In this document: positions 1-9,732 of the stretch, in pieces | Layout: each line of letters starts with the position of its first letter | Position numbering within the stretch: the stretch's first letter is position 1 | DNA from: Bacteroidota bacterium | GTDB taxonomy: Bacteria > Bacteroidota > Bacteroidia > Cytophagales > Cyclobacteriaceae | Assembly: GCA_016866235.1 (NCBI GenBank) | Contig: VGMW01000001.1 | Location: 903,535 to 967,534 of the forward strand | Direction of reading: 5' to 3' | DNA length: 64,000 bases | Position numbers and translations under genes: made by a program | Notes under the pieces: model-generated | What the model was told of the DNA's origin: nothing | The model's database searches: none | Seen by the model: the letters and a program-made list of their open reading frames with translations, nothing else

Positions 1-672
1 TTTAACACCCTGGTGTACGCTATCCAGGAATCCATTGGTCCAAAGCTTATCATAAACCCCTTGTCCGTTTCCTTTGCCACGGGAAAGGAGAACACAGAAA
101 GCCGGTAGATTTTTATTCTCGCTTCCCAAGCCATAACTCAGCCACGCACCCATACTTGGTCTGTTCCCTTGCTGTGCTCCGGTTTGCATAAATGTGAGGG
201 CTGGATCATGGTTGATCGCCTCCGTGTGCATGGTTTTTATTATGCAGATGTCGTCGGCAATGCTTGCGATGTGCGGGAAGATCTCACTGATCCAAGCTCC
301 GCTTTTCCCATGCTGGTTGAATTTAAACCATGAGCCCACCATGGGGAACTTGGTCTGACCTGAGGTCATGCCTGTTAGTCTTTGTCCCATCCGGATTGAT
401 GCTGGCAGGTCTTCACCTGCACGTTGCACCAACATGGGCTTGTAATCAAAGCTTTCCAGTTGCGATGGTGCACCATTCTGAAATAGGTAAATGATTCTTT
501 TTGCTTTTGGTGCAAAATGTGGGATGCCAGGTAGGGGAAGTCCTGAATCTGATCCTGAGAATAAATCAGGGATCAGTAGTGAGCCCAATGCAGCTCCACC
601 GATACCAGCGCCAATTTTACCGAAGAAATGTCTTCTGGTAATGTTGAATTGATGTTTTAAAAACTCGTTCAT
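1..672 (-). CDS. DUF1501 family exported protein, 3' end outside window
   Basis: The reading frame opens at an ATG at 672 and is still open at base 1, so only the first 224 or so residues are present. The N-terminus carries a twin-arginine-like signal (TRRHFFGK followed by a Gly/Ala/Leu-rich stretch), then the DUF1501 hallmarks YLFQNGAPSQLESFDYKP and later a TEAINHDPALTFMQTG segment. DUF1501 proteins are related to sulfatase/alkaline-phosphatase folds and usually sit beside DUF1549/DUF1553 cytochrome proteins, as here: the upstream gene ends 10 bp before this start, so the two are almost certainly cotranscribed. The substrate is unknown. The fold call is from family knowledge; the Tat-like signal and pairing are seen directly. 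Confidence 0.88.
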   Translation of the reverse strand, partial: MNEFLKHQFNITRRHFFGKIGAGIGGAALGSLLIPDLFSGSDSGLPLPGIPHFAPKAKRIIYLFQNGAPSQLESFDYKPMLVQRAGEDLPASIRMGQRLTGMTSGQTKFPMVGSWFKFNQHGKSGAWISEIFPHIASIADDICIIKTMHTEAINHDPALTFMQTGAQQGNRPSMGAWLSYGLGSENKNLPAFCVLLSRGKGNGQGVYDKLWTNGFLDSVHQGVK

Positions 673-682
673 GGAATTTTAA

Positions 683-2986
683 TCAGGTCCGAACTATGGT
701 TTCATCCAAATTGTACAACGTCATAATTACCTTCATCAAGGCAAAGACTTCTTTTGTATTTGCTTGAGTGTTTCTTGGAAATTCACCCGCTGAGGCTAAA
801 GCAGATGCCTTTTCTGGATCTTTTTCTGCCATCTGAGCCGATTTTCTAAAGTAATCGGCAAGGGTTTGCATTTCATCTTCTGTTGCTTTTCGGCAGACAA
901 TCAATCTGAATGCTTTATTAATTCTTTCTTCAGGGCTACCTTTCTCTGCTGAAAGTTTCTCGGCGAGTACACGGGATGCTTCCAAAACTTGTGGGTCGTT
1001 CATCAGCACCAATGCTTGTAATGGGGTGTTCGTTTTTAACCGTTTAACCTCACAGAGGTCTCTGTTGCTTGCATCGAATACCAACATCGATGGCGGCGGC
1101 ACCGTGCGCTTGATGAAGGTATACATGGTTCGACGGTACAAATCATTGCCATGATCCTGGATGTATTTGGTAAGACCTCTGCCGGAGGTAGATGCTTCCC
1201 ATATTCCCTTGGGTTGATAGGGTTTAACACTGGGGCCGCCAACCTCAGGGACCAGCAATCCGCTGCTGGCCAAAACGTGATCCCTCACCGATTCGGCCGG
1301 AAGCCTCAGGCGGGAAGAGCGGGATAAGTAGATGTTTTCGGGGTCTTCGTTTAGTTGTTTTTGAGATACTTTAGCTGAGAGCCGATAGGTGGAAGACATC
1401 ACCATCTGTTTGATCAGTCTTTTTATGTTCCAATTGTTTTCCATGAAGTCAATGGCCATCCAATCGAGTAGTTCAGGGTGGGACGGGAGCTCTCCCTGCA
1501 TGCCGAAATCACCGGACGTTTTAACGAGTCCTCTTCCGAAAATTTCCTGCCACATTCGGTTGACGAACACCCTTGAGGTAAGCGGATGTTTTTTATCCAG
1601 GAGCCATTGGGTAAGTCCCAGACGGTTTTGCGCGAAGCGGGTGGTATCGAAGGGTAGTATGGCTGATGGCAGACCGAACGATACTTCTTTTTCAGGTTTA
1701 TCGTACTCACCGCGTTTTAAAACATAGGTTTTTCGGTAGGAGGTATCTTTCATAACCATCACCTTTACGGGAAGGCTATCTTTTTTATTGATGAAGGTGA
1801 GAATGGATTGCACATCTTCCGACGTTATGGTCATTCTTGGTGGGTCCGCCGGAAAACCTGAATAAATATCGCCCTGAATTCCTTTTTCAGGAACCTGGTT
1901 AAAGAAGGCAAAGGTTTTGAAATAATCTTGCTGAAGGATGGGATCGTATTTGTGATCATGGCATTTGGCACATTCAAATGTCAATGCCAGAAAAGCTTTG
2001 CTGAAGGTATTGGTGCGATCGGTGACGTATTCAATGCGGTACTCTTCATCGATAACGCCGCCTTCCTGTGTGATTTTATGATTGCGGTTAAAACCGGTTG
2101 CCAGTATTGACTCTTTATTCGGTTCAGGCATTAAATCACCCGCCAGCTGCCAGGTTAAAAATTTGTCATAAGGATAATTGCTGTTGAAGGCATGAATTAC
2201 CCAGTCTCTCCAGGGCCACATAGTTCTAATGCCATCGTCCTGATAGCCATGGGTGTCGGCATACCTTGCCACATCCAGCCAGTAGGCTGCCATTTTTTCT
2301 CCGTAATGCTTGCTCGACAAAAGCTCATCAACAGTTTTTTCGTAAGTCTCCTCACTGAAATTATTTTCGAAGGCCTCTTGCATTTCGATCGTAGGTGGAA
2401 GTCCTGTGAGATCGAAGGAAAGTCTTTTTAAAAGATGTGCAGGCTCTGCTTGATCATTGGGCTCCAAACCCACAGATTCCATTTTTTCGGCTACGAATCG
2501 ATCAACCTCATTGGTTGCCCAGTCATCTCCGGAATCAGGAATTTTTTGCGTTTTAGGTGGAATAAATGCCCAATGAGGTTCATACTTGGCTCCTTGTTCG
2601 ATCCATTTCCTGATGAGATTAATTTCCAATTCATTCAGGGAGAGGTTGGATTCCGGAGGAGGCATCACTTCAGAAGTGTCTGAAGAAATTATTCGCTGAT
2701 AAACCATGGAATGTTCTAGGTCGCCTGGCACCAGGGCTTTTGCACCTTTGGTATTTTTCAAAGCAGCATAGGCACCTTCCTCTGTATCCAGCCTAAGTCC
2801 TGCTTTCCTCTGACGTGAATCGGGTCCGTGACATTTGAAGCACCGGTCTGAAAGAATTGGTCTGATGTGGTAATTGTAGTCAACAGTTTCTGGTAATGCA
2901 TTGCGGTTGGTGCAGGAAAACCCAGCAGCGGCAAGCACCAAAAAAACGAGGGTGTTATGGAATCGGGTGTACAACAAAGCAGTCAA
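683..2986 (-). CDS. DUF1549/DUF1553 protein with planctomycete-type cytochrome c domain
   Basis: A 767-residue exported protein. The N-terminus has a hydrophobic stretch ending in AAAGFSC, a plausible lipobox. A PSCyt1 haem motif CFKCHGPD lies near residue 50, followed by DUF1549 (about 150-360, including a second Cys pair, CAKCHDHKYDP, near 340) and DUF1553 (about 460-720). The family was first described in Planctomycetes, is common in Bacteroidota polysaccharide and sulfatase loci, and has no settled biochemistry; a redox or dehydrogenase-like role is inferred from the haem motif. No ATG is available upstream of the signal, so the start is a TTG at 2986 or one of two TTG codons just after it. 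It precedes the DUF1501 gene by 10 bp. Confidence 0.9.
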   Translation of the reverse strand: MTALLYTRFHNTLVFLVLAAAGFSCTNRNALPETVDYNYHIRPILSDRCFKCHGPDSRQRKAGLRLDTEEGAYAALKNTKGAKALVPGDLEHSMVYQRIISSDTSEVMPPPESNLSLNELEINLIRKWIEQGAKYEPHWAFIPPKTQKIPDSGDDWATNEVDRFVAEKMESVGLEPNDQAEPAHLLKRLSFDLTGLPPTIEMQEAFENNFSEETYEKTVDELLSSKHYGEKMAAYWLDVARYADTHGYQDDGIRTMWPWRDWVIHAFNSNYPYDKFLTWQLAGDLMPEPNKESILATGFNRNHKITQEGGVIDEEYRIEYVTDRTNTFSKAFLALTFECAKCHDHKYDPILQQDYFKTFAFFNQVPEKGIQGDIYSGFPADPPRMTITSEDVQSILTFINKKDSLPVKVMVMKDTSYRKTYVLKRGEYDKPEKEVSFGLPSAILPFDTTRFAQNRLGLTQWLLDKKHPLTSRVFVNRMWQEIFGRGLVKTSGDFGMQGELPSHPELLDWMAIDFMENNWNIKRLIKQMVMSSTYRLSAKVSQKQLNEDPENIYLSRSSRLRLPAESVRDHVLASSGLLVPEVGGPSVKPYQPKGIWEASTSGRGLTKYIQDHGNDLYRRTMYTFIKRTVPPPSMLVFDASNRDLCEVKRLKTNTPLQALVLMNDPQVLEASRVLAEKLSAEKGSPEERINKAFRLIVCRKATEDEMQTLADYFRKSAQMAEKDPEKASALASAGEFPRNTQANTKEVFALMKVIMTLYNLDETIVRT

Positions 2987-3049
2987 TTTTTTAGAATCAG
3001 AAATTTAAGAAGATTCCCGAGTAACTGGGCCTGTTCTTAAGGCTGTACC

Positions 3050-3077
3050 AAAAAAAAGACCCGGCTCGAACCGGGTC
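3050..3077 (-). terminator. Rho-independent terminator after the BNR gene
   Basis: A perfect 7-bp stem GACCCGG / CCGGGTC (3058-3064 with 3071-3077) has a 6-base loop. On the minus strand it is followed by eight T residues (the A-run at 3050-3057). It lies 17 bp beyond the stop of the BNR gene at 3094, so it should end that transcript before the cytochrome module. Confidence 0.85.
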
Positions 3078-3093
3078 TGATTTTTACTACGTT

Positions 3094-6000
3094 TTACTTT
3101 TTACGATCAGGCATCCTGCCCGGTGTATGGGGTGCACCTGCAGCATCAAGTTTTTGTTCAATGGCTCTAAGATCGCTGGAAATCAGTGTTTTAAGTTGGG
3201 CGTACCATTTATCGAAATCTTCTGACGCTAGTTTGAATTGTTCCTTCATGGTGGCTGTGGGCTCGCCAGTGCTTCCATAGCCATCGTAAACAGCGCTGTT
3301 CAGTCGACCATAAATGGAAGGTGTTTCTTGAATTTCAAGTCTGCCCTTCACGTTGTCCCCGTAAAACTGCTCGCTTACTTCATTTATTTTTCTGTCCAGT
3401 TTCTGGATATCATTTAAAATGGAGTTTCCGTTCTCCTGAATGCTGTTGACGGCAGCCTTGAAATATTTCAGTTTGGTCTGTGCGTCGCTGAGTGCTGCCG
3501 ATGCGCTTTGGGCCACCCGGCGAAGTTCGGCAACGCCTGCTTTCCAGGCAGCCACAGCAGGTGGATCCAGTGCCGGCAGGCTGTTTCCGGGCAGCGCTTT
3601 CAAAACAAATTTTTCAGCTGTGCCCATTTCTTTGAATTCACCTCCTATGTATTTCGACAACGAAACACTATAGTTTCCGGGTGAAACGAGGTGCCCAACA
3701 TCATTGCTCATGAATACATTATCGTTGACTGTTGGATTAAGATTTACGGCACTGCTTGTCGGTGTGCGCAAATCCCAGACAATTCGTTGCAAACCTTTTT
3801 TGATGTCTGCTTTGAGTTTACGAACGGTCTCTCCCTTATCATTTTTGATGGTCAACAGGTAGTAAGAAGATTCCTCTTGTTGTTCAGCTTTTAAAATTTC
3901 TTCGGTTGGGTACAAAACATCCTTTCCTTCTTTTGCAAGCTTTGCTTCAGCCTCTGTGCGAAGATCCTTTTTTGATTTGAACTCCTCTTTGCTGTACAGC
4001 GTTATTACAGCGCCCACTTTAGGATTCTCTGCCTGATAATAGGATTCACCCATGAAACCCTTACCGCGGATGCCCAAAGGAGAATTTTCAAGGTAAAGCC
4101 AGGTTTCCTTCACCGGAAATAACATTGCTTCTGAACCTTCAACTTTCTTCAAAAGTCGTAGTGGGGAATAATCATCCAGCACATAAAATCCTCTTCCAAA
4201 GGTTGCCAGCACTAAATCCTGTTCACGTTTTTGGATAGCAATGTCGCGAACAGCAATTACTGGTAAACCTGATTTTAACTGACGCCAGTTTTTTCCTCCA
4301 TCGTTGGTAAAAAATATTCCAAACTCTGTGCCTGCGAACAGTAGATCCTTATCCTTGAAATCCTCAGCCATGCAAAAGGTAGATCCTCGCTCTGGAAGAT
4401 TCGACGTAATGGTATTCCAGGTAACGCCGGCATCGCTGCTCTTTAATACCATTGGACGGAAATCGCCGCGTTTGTGATTGTTGAAGGTTGCGTACAGAAC
4501 ATTTTTATCGTGCTGGGAAAACTGAAGGTGATATACATAGGTCATATCGGGTATTCCCGGGAATTGTTCTGATTTTTTCCAGGTTGCTCCACCATCGGAA
4601 GTCACCTGAATCAGTCCGTCGTCGGTACCTACAGCAATCAGATTTTCATCCAGCGGTGATTCTGATAGTGCACTCACGGTACCGAACTGTGCTGTTCCAT
4701 CGTTTTTTCCAACCGCATCAATGCCCCAAATCCTGCCCATCACCGGTAGCTTGTTTCTGTCCAGATTTCTGGTGACATCCTCTGAAATTACGGTCCAGGT
4801 GCTGCCATAGTCATCACTTCTGAAAACCTTATTTGCTGCAAACCAGATTCGGCCTTTCTTGTGGAATGAGGTAAACAGTGGCGCATCCCAGTTCCATCGG
4901 TACTCTGCTTCACCTTTTCTTGGCTTGGGCTGGATGCCTACCGATTCGCCCGTGATCTTATCAAAGCGCACCAGGCCTCCATACTGACTTTGGGCGTATA
5001 CAATATTGGGATTCTGAGGGTCGATGGCGCTTTCAAATCCATCGCCACCATTGGTGACAAACCAATCGGAATTAACAATGCCGTTTTCATTTCTGGTCCT
5101 AGACGGTCCACCAAGACTAAAATTGTCCTGCGTTCCCCCATAAACAAAATAGAATGGCTCTGCATTATCCACTTCAACTTTATAAAACTGAGTTACGGGG
5201 AGATTGGATTTATAATCCCACGTCTTCGCACCATCCTTCGATTCATAGATGCCACCATCGCATCCATTGATCATGTGGTTCGGATTTTTTGGATTCACCC
5301 ACAAGGCATGATTATCGACATGCTTGGATTTCTCACCGATCGGTCTGAAATTTTTTCCGCCGTCGTCGCTTACACTAATGGCGTACCCCATGGTGTATAC
5401 ACGGTCACGGTTTACCGGATCGGCTATTACCTCGTTGTAGTAGTTTCCACCGGTCTGGTGGCTGCTCATTTTTTGCCAACTGGCTGCGCGGTTGGTGGTG
5501 CGATAGAAACCTGCATCTTTTGCACTGGCCTCTACGATGGCATAAATGTATTCCGGATCGGCAGGAGAGATGTCCAGACCAATCCGACCTTTATCACCGG
5601 ATGGTAAGCCTTGGTTGGCCTTTTCCCAGGATTGACCTCCATTGGTGGTCTTGTAAATACCGGATCCGGGGCCACCGCTGATATAAGCATAATCATGCCG
5701 CCTGCGCTGAAATGCAGCTGCATACAACACATCGGGATTTCTTGGATCCATGATCAGGTCGTTGACGCCTGTATGCTCATCAAGTTTTAATACCTGGATC
5801 CAGGTTTTTCCACCGTCAGATGTTTTATACACCCCCCGGTCGCCGCCGGCGCTCCAAAGCGGACCAATGGCAGCCACATAAACCACATCACTGTTTTTGG
5901 GGTGAACAATTATTTTCCCGATGTGTTCCGAGTTTTTCAGACCAACATTTTTCCATGTGTTTCCTCCATCCTCGGATTTGTACACACCGTCACCATACGA

Positions 6001-6384
6001 AACGCTGCGTTGATTGTTGTTTTCGCCACTTCCTACCCAAACGACATTTGAATTGTTTGGGTCGAGGGTTACACAACCAATGGAGTAGGACCCTTGAGCA
6101 TCGAAGAGTGGTTCGTAGGTTGTGCCGCCATTAACGGTTTTCCAAACACCGCCCGATGCGGTGGCCACATAATATTCGAATGGATTATTTGGGTTAACCG
6201 CAAAGTCGGCGATACGACCAGAGGTTAATGCCGGACCAATGTTCCGGAACCTCAGTGCTCCAAGAGAAATTTCATCTTTTGGTGTAGCGGGCTTGTTGTC
6301 GGTGGTTGTTGATTTTTTCTGAGCCTGAGTGATATCAGGGTACAGACAGAAAAATGATATGACGATTAAAAGCAACTTTTTCAT
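3094..6384 (-). CDS. Large exported BNR/Asp-box repeat protein (sortilin/VPS10-like propeller)
   Basis: A 1096-residue protein starting at ATG 6384 with a Sec signal ending near TQAQ. The first 750 or so residues hold many Asp-box repeats of the form S/T-x-D/N-G-G-x-T/S-W (for example SEDGGNTW, TSDGGKTW, TTNGGQSW, SDDGGKNF), the pattern of sialidase-like and VPS10-type beta-propellers. The C-terminal third is different: a beta-rich segment, then a predicted helical stretch rich in Lys/Glu/Ala. Such proteins are frequent in Bacteroidota and often misannotated as glycosyl hydrolases; no catalytic residues can be assigned here. It is probably monocistronic, with a terminator directly downstream. 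Confidence 0.85.
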   Translation of the reverse strand: MKKLLLIVISFFCLYPDITQAQKKSTTTDNKPATPKDEISLGALRFRNIGPALTSGRIADFAVNPNNPFEYYVATASGGVWKTVNGGTTYEPLFDAQGSYSIGCVTLDPNNSNVVWVGSGENNNQRSVSYGDGVYKSEDGGNTWKNVGLKNSEHIGKIIVHPKNSDVVYVAAIGPLWSAGGDRGVYKTSDGGKTWIQVLKLDEHTGVNDLIMDPRNPDVLYAAAFQRRRHDYAYISGGPGSGIYKTTNGGQSWEKANQGLPSGDKGRIGLDISPADPEYIYAIVEASAKDAGFYRTTNRAASWQKMSSHQTGGNYYNEVIADPVNRDRVYTMGYAISVSDDGGKNFRPIGEKSKHVDNHALWVNPKNPNHMINGCDGGIYESKDGAKTWDYKSNLPVTQFYKVEVDNAEPFYFVYGGTQDNFSLGGPSRTRNENGIVNSDWFVTNGGDGFESAIDPQNPNIVYAQSQYGGLVRFDKITGESVGIQPKPRKGEAEYRWNWDAPLFTSFHKKGRIWFAANKVFRSDDYGSTWTVISEDVTRNLDRNKLPVMGRIWGIDAVGKNDGTAQFGTVSALSESPLDENLIAVGTDDGLIQVTSDGGATWKKSEQFPGIPDMTYVYHLQFSQHDKNVLYATFNNHKRGDFRPMVLKSSDAGVTWNTITSNLPERGSTFCMAEDFKDKDLLFAGTEFGIFFTNDGGKNWRQLKSGLPVIAVRDIAIQKREQDLVLATFGRGFYVLDDYSPLRLLKKVEGSEAMLFPVKETWLYLENSPLGIRGKGFMGESYYQAENPKVGAVITLYSKEEFKSKKDLRTEAEAKLAKEGKDVLYPTEEILKAEQQEESSYYLLTIKNDKGETVRKLKADIKKGLQRIVWDLRTPTSSAVNLNPTVNDNVFMSNDVGHLVSPGNYSVSLSKYIGGEFKEMGTAEKFVLKALPGNSLPALDPPAVAAWKAGVAELRRVAQSASAALSDAQTKLKYFKAAVNSIQENGNSILNDIQKLDRKINEVSEQFYGDNVKGRLEIQETPSIYGRLNSAVYDGYGSTGEPTATMKEQFKLASEDFDKWYAQLKTLISSDLRAIEQKLDAAGAPHTPGRMPDRKK

Positions 6385-6460
6385 AATGGTGATTTCCTGC
6401 AGAATTACAGAAAACCTCCCATTGGGTCAAGCGGCTTTTTAACATCGGTGGAAAGAAAAA

Positions 6461-6490
6461 AGTAAACAGTCCGGCAAAATGCCGGACTGT
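6461..6490 (-). terminator. Rho-independent terminator downstream of hsp20
   Basis: A perfect 10-bp inverted repeat, ACAGTCCGGC (6466-6475) and GCCGGACTGT (6481-6490), has a 5-base loop and on the minus strand is followed by a T-rich tract (TTTACTTTTTTC). It lies about 95 bp past the small heat-shock gene and before the BNR gene, so it separates the two minus-strand units. Confidence 0.75.
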
Positions 6491-6583
6491 CCGGAAAAGA
6501 CCCTAAATCCCCTTGCCGGCCCCACAGATCAGTTGACGGATTTGGCAGGACTTTTCATCTTCGCCTTACGGGGCGAAAATATC

Positions 6584-7024
6584 TTACCTAACTTCTATCG
6601 GTTTGGATATCGTTTCCTTGGAAGGAACCTTTTTTGGAATGGAAACCTTCAAAATACCATCCTCGTAATGTGCTGCGATTTTATCCTCCATTGCATTTTC
6701 AGGAAGGTTAAAGCTTCGGGTGAAGGAGGTGTAATTAAATTCCCTTCGCATGTAATCCTTATCTTTTTCCTCGCGCTTTTCTTCTTTTTCAGAAGAGATG
6801 GTTAACGTATGGTTTTCATGGCTGATTTTGAAGTCTGATTTTTTCATGCCGGGTGCAGCCATCTCAATCTCAAACTCCTTTTCTTTTTCGTTGACGTTTA
6901 CTGCAGGCAGCATCTGTGTTCTGCGCAGCCAATCGGAATCAAAAAAGCGCTCGGCGTCAAAGAAATCCGTAATCCAGCTTGGACTGGCCAGCAGAGGCCA
7001 GTCAGATCGTCTGATGAGTGACAT
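6584..7024 (-). CDS. Small heat-shock protein, Hsp20/alpha-crystallin family
   Basis: A 146-residue ATP-independent chaperone that would hold unfolding proteins in the cytoplasm. The alpha-crystallin domain spans about residues 40-135, with the family signature around AAPGMKKSDFKI, an HTLTISSEKEE strand and the GILKVSIPKK end strand. The C-terminal KPIEVR gives the I-x-V motif used for oligomer contacts. The length is typical. It is a single gene with its own terminator. The sequence just upstream (minus strand TAATTTTA) is close to the Bacteroidota -7 box but not exact; heat regulation is family knowledge, not seen here. Confidence 0.93.
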   Translation of the reverse strand: MSLIRRSDWPLLASPSWITDFFDAERFFDSDWLRRTQMLPAVNVNEKEKEFEIEMAAPGMKKSDFKISHENHTLTISSEKEEKREEKDKDYMRREFNYTSFTRSFNLPENAMEDKIAAHYEDGILKVSIPKKVPSKETISKPIEVR

Positions 7025-7113
7025 AATTTTTTCCTTTTTGTTTAATGGAGGAATAAAATTACACCGACATCATGCCGACGGATATGATTGGAATCAGAGG
7101 AACCGCTGATCCT

Positions 7114-9666
7114 TTAATTTCCTTCGCCCCAGTTGTTACCAGGAAGGCTCGTGAGTGGTCCGAAGAATAAGGCGTTCAGGAAAAGTTTATTGGTTCCGTA
7201 CCAAATCCCTCTGAAGTTAGGGTTGTCTGCAAACAACAAAACCCTTCCTTGTCCTTCCGGACTAAACAATACTGCAGCAGAATTAGCCAAACGACCTGAT
7301 TGTGATTTGTGCAGATATCCACCAATGAGTGGCTTGGCGGTGTACTGCGCGACGGTGGTATACGGGCTCTTTGAGGGTTGTAATGCCGTAAGGCCATTAC
7401 GGTAAACCGATATTTTTCTGTCGGTAAAACCAAAACCAATCGGGCTGGTCAGGTCCAGGTCGACTTGAAAAATTGATCCACCGATAGATCGTGAACCTTC
7501 GGCATTGGCAGCATCCTCGAAATTGATTCGTGGTTTTCCTTTTGAGGAATCCTGTGGAACCAGTTTTTGTTTGGCGATTCCTTGCCTGATGGCCCATTCG
7601 GTTGCTCCCTTAATGGTGATAAGTGTTCCGCCTGTTTGTACCCAGGCACGAACGCGGTCAGTGGTTTGTTTGTCGAGGTTATAGCTGCCGTTAACCATAA
7701 TCAGAACATTATAGTCGCTCCAGTTTACACGGTTCAGGTTGTTGATGTCCAGTTTAGTTATTGGCATGCCAATACGCTGGTCCATCAAATGCCAGACTTC
7801 GCCTGCTTCATTTCCCATGACACCATTGCCCATCAGCATGAGGGCTCTGGGTGGACGAACGGTGACAGAAAAGTTGGAGCCCAGATCAATGCCGGAAAGG
7901 CTGTAGCCGGTTTCAACCGGAATAATTTCCATACGGCAATCTGATGCAATGGTGGACAGCGATTGATGCAAATTTTCAGGGGATAGGGTTTGTCCAACAA
8001 CAGGAATGATAAGTGTACCGTGACCAAATTTTTTCTCTTTTCCCTGGATGTTTGTGCTGAAACTTCTGAACGATGCCTTAACAGTAATTCCTGCGCGCTG
8101 CATTTGGAAGAGTGCGCGGTGGGCCTGGTAATCGGTAAGCTCCATGAGGTAGGCATATGAGCTCTTTTCAAAGCCATTGATCTTTTTTATTCGAGGCTCG
8201 GTGATCTTATTGCCTTTGTTCACTGGTGTTTTTAAGGCAGCATGCGGCATATTGAAAGCATGAACCAAAGACCAGGTGGAGGCATCATAAAATATGCTAT
8301 CCGTGTAGGTTATGTCCTTTTCAAAAGCCGACCTCACCATGAGGTAGTTCTCCTGTTCAACCGGAACTACATAAGAAAATCCTTTTTCAAATTTTTTTCC
8401 ATCCTGCGCAACTTCCTGTGCAGTTTCATATACGTCGATCTTATGTGTTAGCAACAAATTAAGTAGTGCATGCGTCCTGTTCTGATCGGACTTATCGCCA
8501 AAAACATAGGCTTTAACCGGATTGGCTTTCGCCTGTGCAGCCGTTGACTTGTAAAAAGCCAATCTGAGGTCGATCAGGTTTTCTCTTTCTGCCAATGAGG
8601 CGCGGATGGTGGTGAGTCCGGCAACAAACTGATTCCTGATGGTGAACCCGAACGTAATTGGTCCGGCAGGAGTATTTTGTACATGTCCTCTGGAGCTTGC
8701 TTGTTCGAAAAGGAACCCTGCTCCCCCGAAAAAGTTTACATAGCTTGAGCCGTAGCCCGGATAGAGTTTATCAAATGATTCTTTGGTGAAATATTGGCTC
8801 CCAAGTTTGTTCATGGCTGTGGCGAAATAACTTCCGAACTTCGGATAGATCTCATCGTAGAGCTTGGCGGGTACAATCGGATTGTTGCTGCTGTATTTAC
8901 CGGGATCGAAATAAAATGTCGAATTGGTTCCCATTTCATGGTGATCGGTCATCACGTATGGCCTCCAATCATGGAAAAGTTTAAGTCGGTTTTTGCTTTC
9001 AGGATTCACGGCCAGATACCAATCTCTGTTTAGATCAAACCAATAGTGGTTTGTTCTTCCTCCAGGCCATACTTCATTGTGCTCCCGATCCAGCGGATCG
9101 GCAACGGCAGGGGTTCCTTTGTGCATGTTTGCCCAATGGGTGTGGCGGTCCCGACCATCGGGATTGTAAACGGGGTCGACCATGATAACCATTTTCTCCA
9201 TCCATTCACTGGTTTCAGGATCATTGCTGGCTACCAGGTAATAAGCAGTCAACAGGGCGGCTTCAGTGCTGGAGGGTTCATTGCCGTGTACGTTGTATCC
9301 AAGCTGAATGATTAATGGGGTCCTACGATGCTCGTCGCTGGTGTTTCTGGTCAGGTGTTTTTGTCGAATGTCTTCCAACTGAGCGTGATTGGATGGACTG
9401 GTAATAAAAGCAGTAATCTGAAGTCTGTTTTCAAAGGTGAAACCAAGGTCTTTGATGGTCATGCGATCGGAGAGTCGGTCCAGTGTTCTGAAGTACTCAA
9501 TGACTTTATCGTGCCGCGTATGTTGCTGGCCAATTGGGTAACCCAAAAATTGTTCGGGTGTAGGAATTTTAGGGTCGAGGTTTCCGGCTTCCGGATAATA
9601 ATAGGATGCCTGGCTGAAAAGTTGAATGGAAGTATGTAGGATTAATACAAATACTGAATATCTCAT
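7114..9666 (-). CDS. Exported M14-family zinc carboxypeptidase-like protein
   Basis: An 850-residue protein with a Sec signal ending near LFSQ. The M14 domain (about residues 40-370) shows the zinc motif as GYNVHGNEPSSTEA (HxxE type), then NPDGRDRHTHW, the basic WFDLNRDWY segment and DHHEMGTNSTFYF for the distal histidine region. The C-terminal half has no motif I can name, but includes a stretch like a glutamine-amidotransferase-type Rossmann region (LIMVNGSYNLDKQT, GGTLITIKGATEWA). Similar two-part M14 proteins are common in Bacteroidota and are thought to degrade external peptides. It lies 66 bp downstream of the Omp85-family gene and may be read with it. Confidence 0.85.
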   Translation of the reverse strand: MRYSVFVLILHTSIQLFSQASYYYPEAGNLDPKIPTPEQFLGYPIGQQHTRHDKVIEYFRTLDRLSDRMTIKDLGFTFENRLQITAFITSPSNHAQLEDIRQKHLTRNTSDEHRRTPLIIQLGYNVHGNEPSSTEAALLTAYYLVASNDPETSEWMEKMVIMVDPVYNPDGRDRHTHWANMHKGTPAVADPLDREHNEVWPGGRTNHYWFDLNRDWYLAVNPESKNRLKLFHDWRPYVMTDHHEMGTNSTFYFDPGKYSSNNPIVPAKLYDEIYPKFGSYFATAMNKLGSQYFTKESFDKLYPGYGSSYVNFFGGAGFLFEQASSRGHVQNTPAGPITFGFTIRNQFVAGLTTIRASLAERENLIDLRLAFYKSTAAQAKANPVKAYVFGDKSDQNRTHALLNLLLTHKIDVYETAQEVAQDGKKFEKGFSYVVPVEQENYLMVRSAFEKDITYTDSIFYDASTWSLVHAFNMPHAALKTPVNKGNKITEPRIKKINGFEKSSYAYLMELTDYQAHRALFQMQRAGITVKASFRSFSTNIQGKEKKFGHGTLIIPVVGQTLSPENLHQSLSTIASDCRMEIIPVETGYSLSGIDLGSNFSVTVRPPRALMLMGNGVMGNEAGEVWHLMDQRIGMPITKLDINNLNRVNWSDYNVLIMVNGSYNLDKQTTDRVRAWVQTGGTLITIKGATEWAIRQGIAKQKLVPQDSSKGKPRINFEDAANAEGSRSIGGSIFQVDLDLTSPIGFGFTDRKISVYRNGLTALQPSKSPYTTVAQYTAKPLIGGYLHKSQSGRLANSAAVLFSPEGQGRVLLFADNPNFRGIWYGTNKLFLNALFFGPLTSLPGNNWGEGN

Positions 9667-9732
9667 GTCGTTAATTTTTCCAATGATAGGAATATTTTGG
9701 GAATGCCCTGAGGGTTGCGGTACAAGCGGCGA

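Noticed and set aside
4990..5607. 205-codon plus-strand frame inside the BNR gene
   Set aside because: It lies wholly opposite a well-supported Asp-box repeat protein, and its translation shows no domain or signal.
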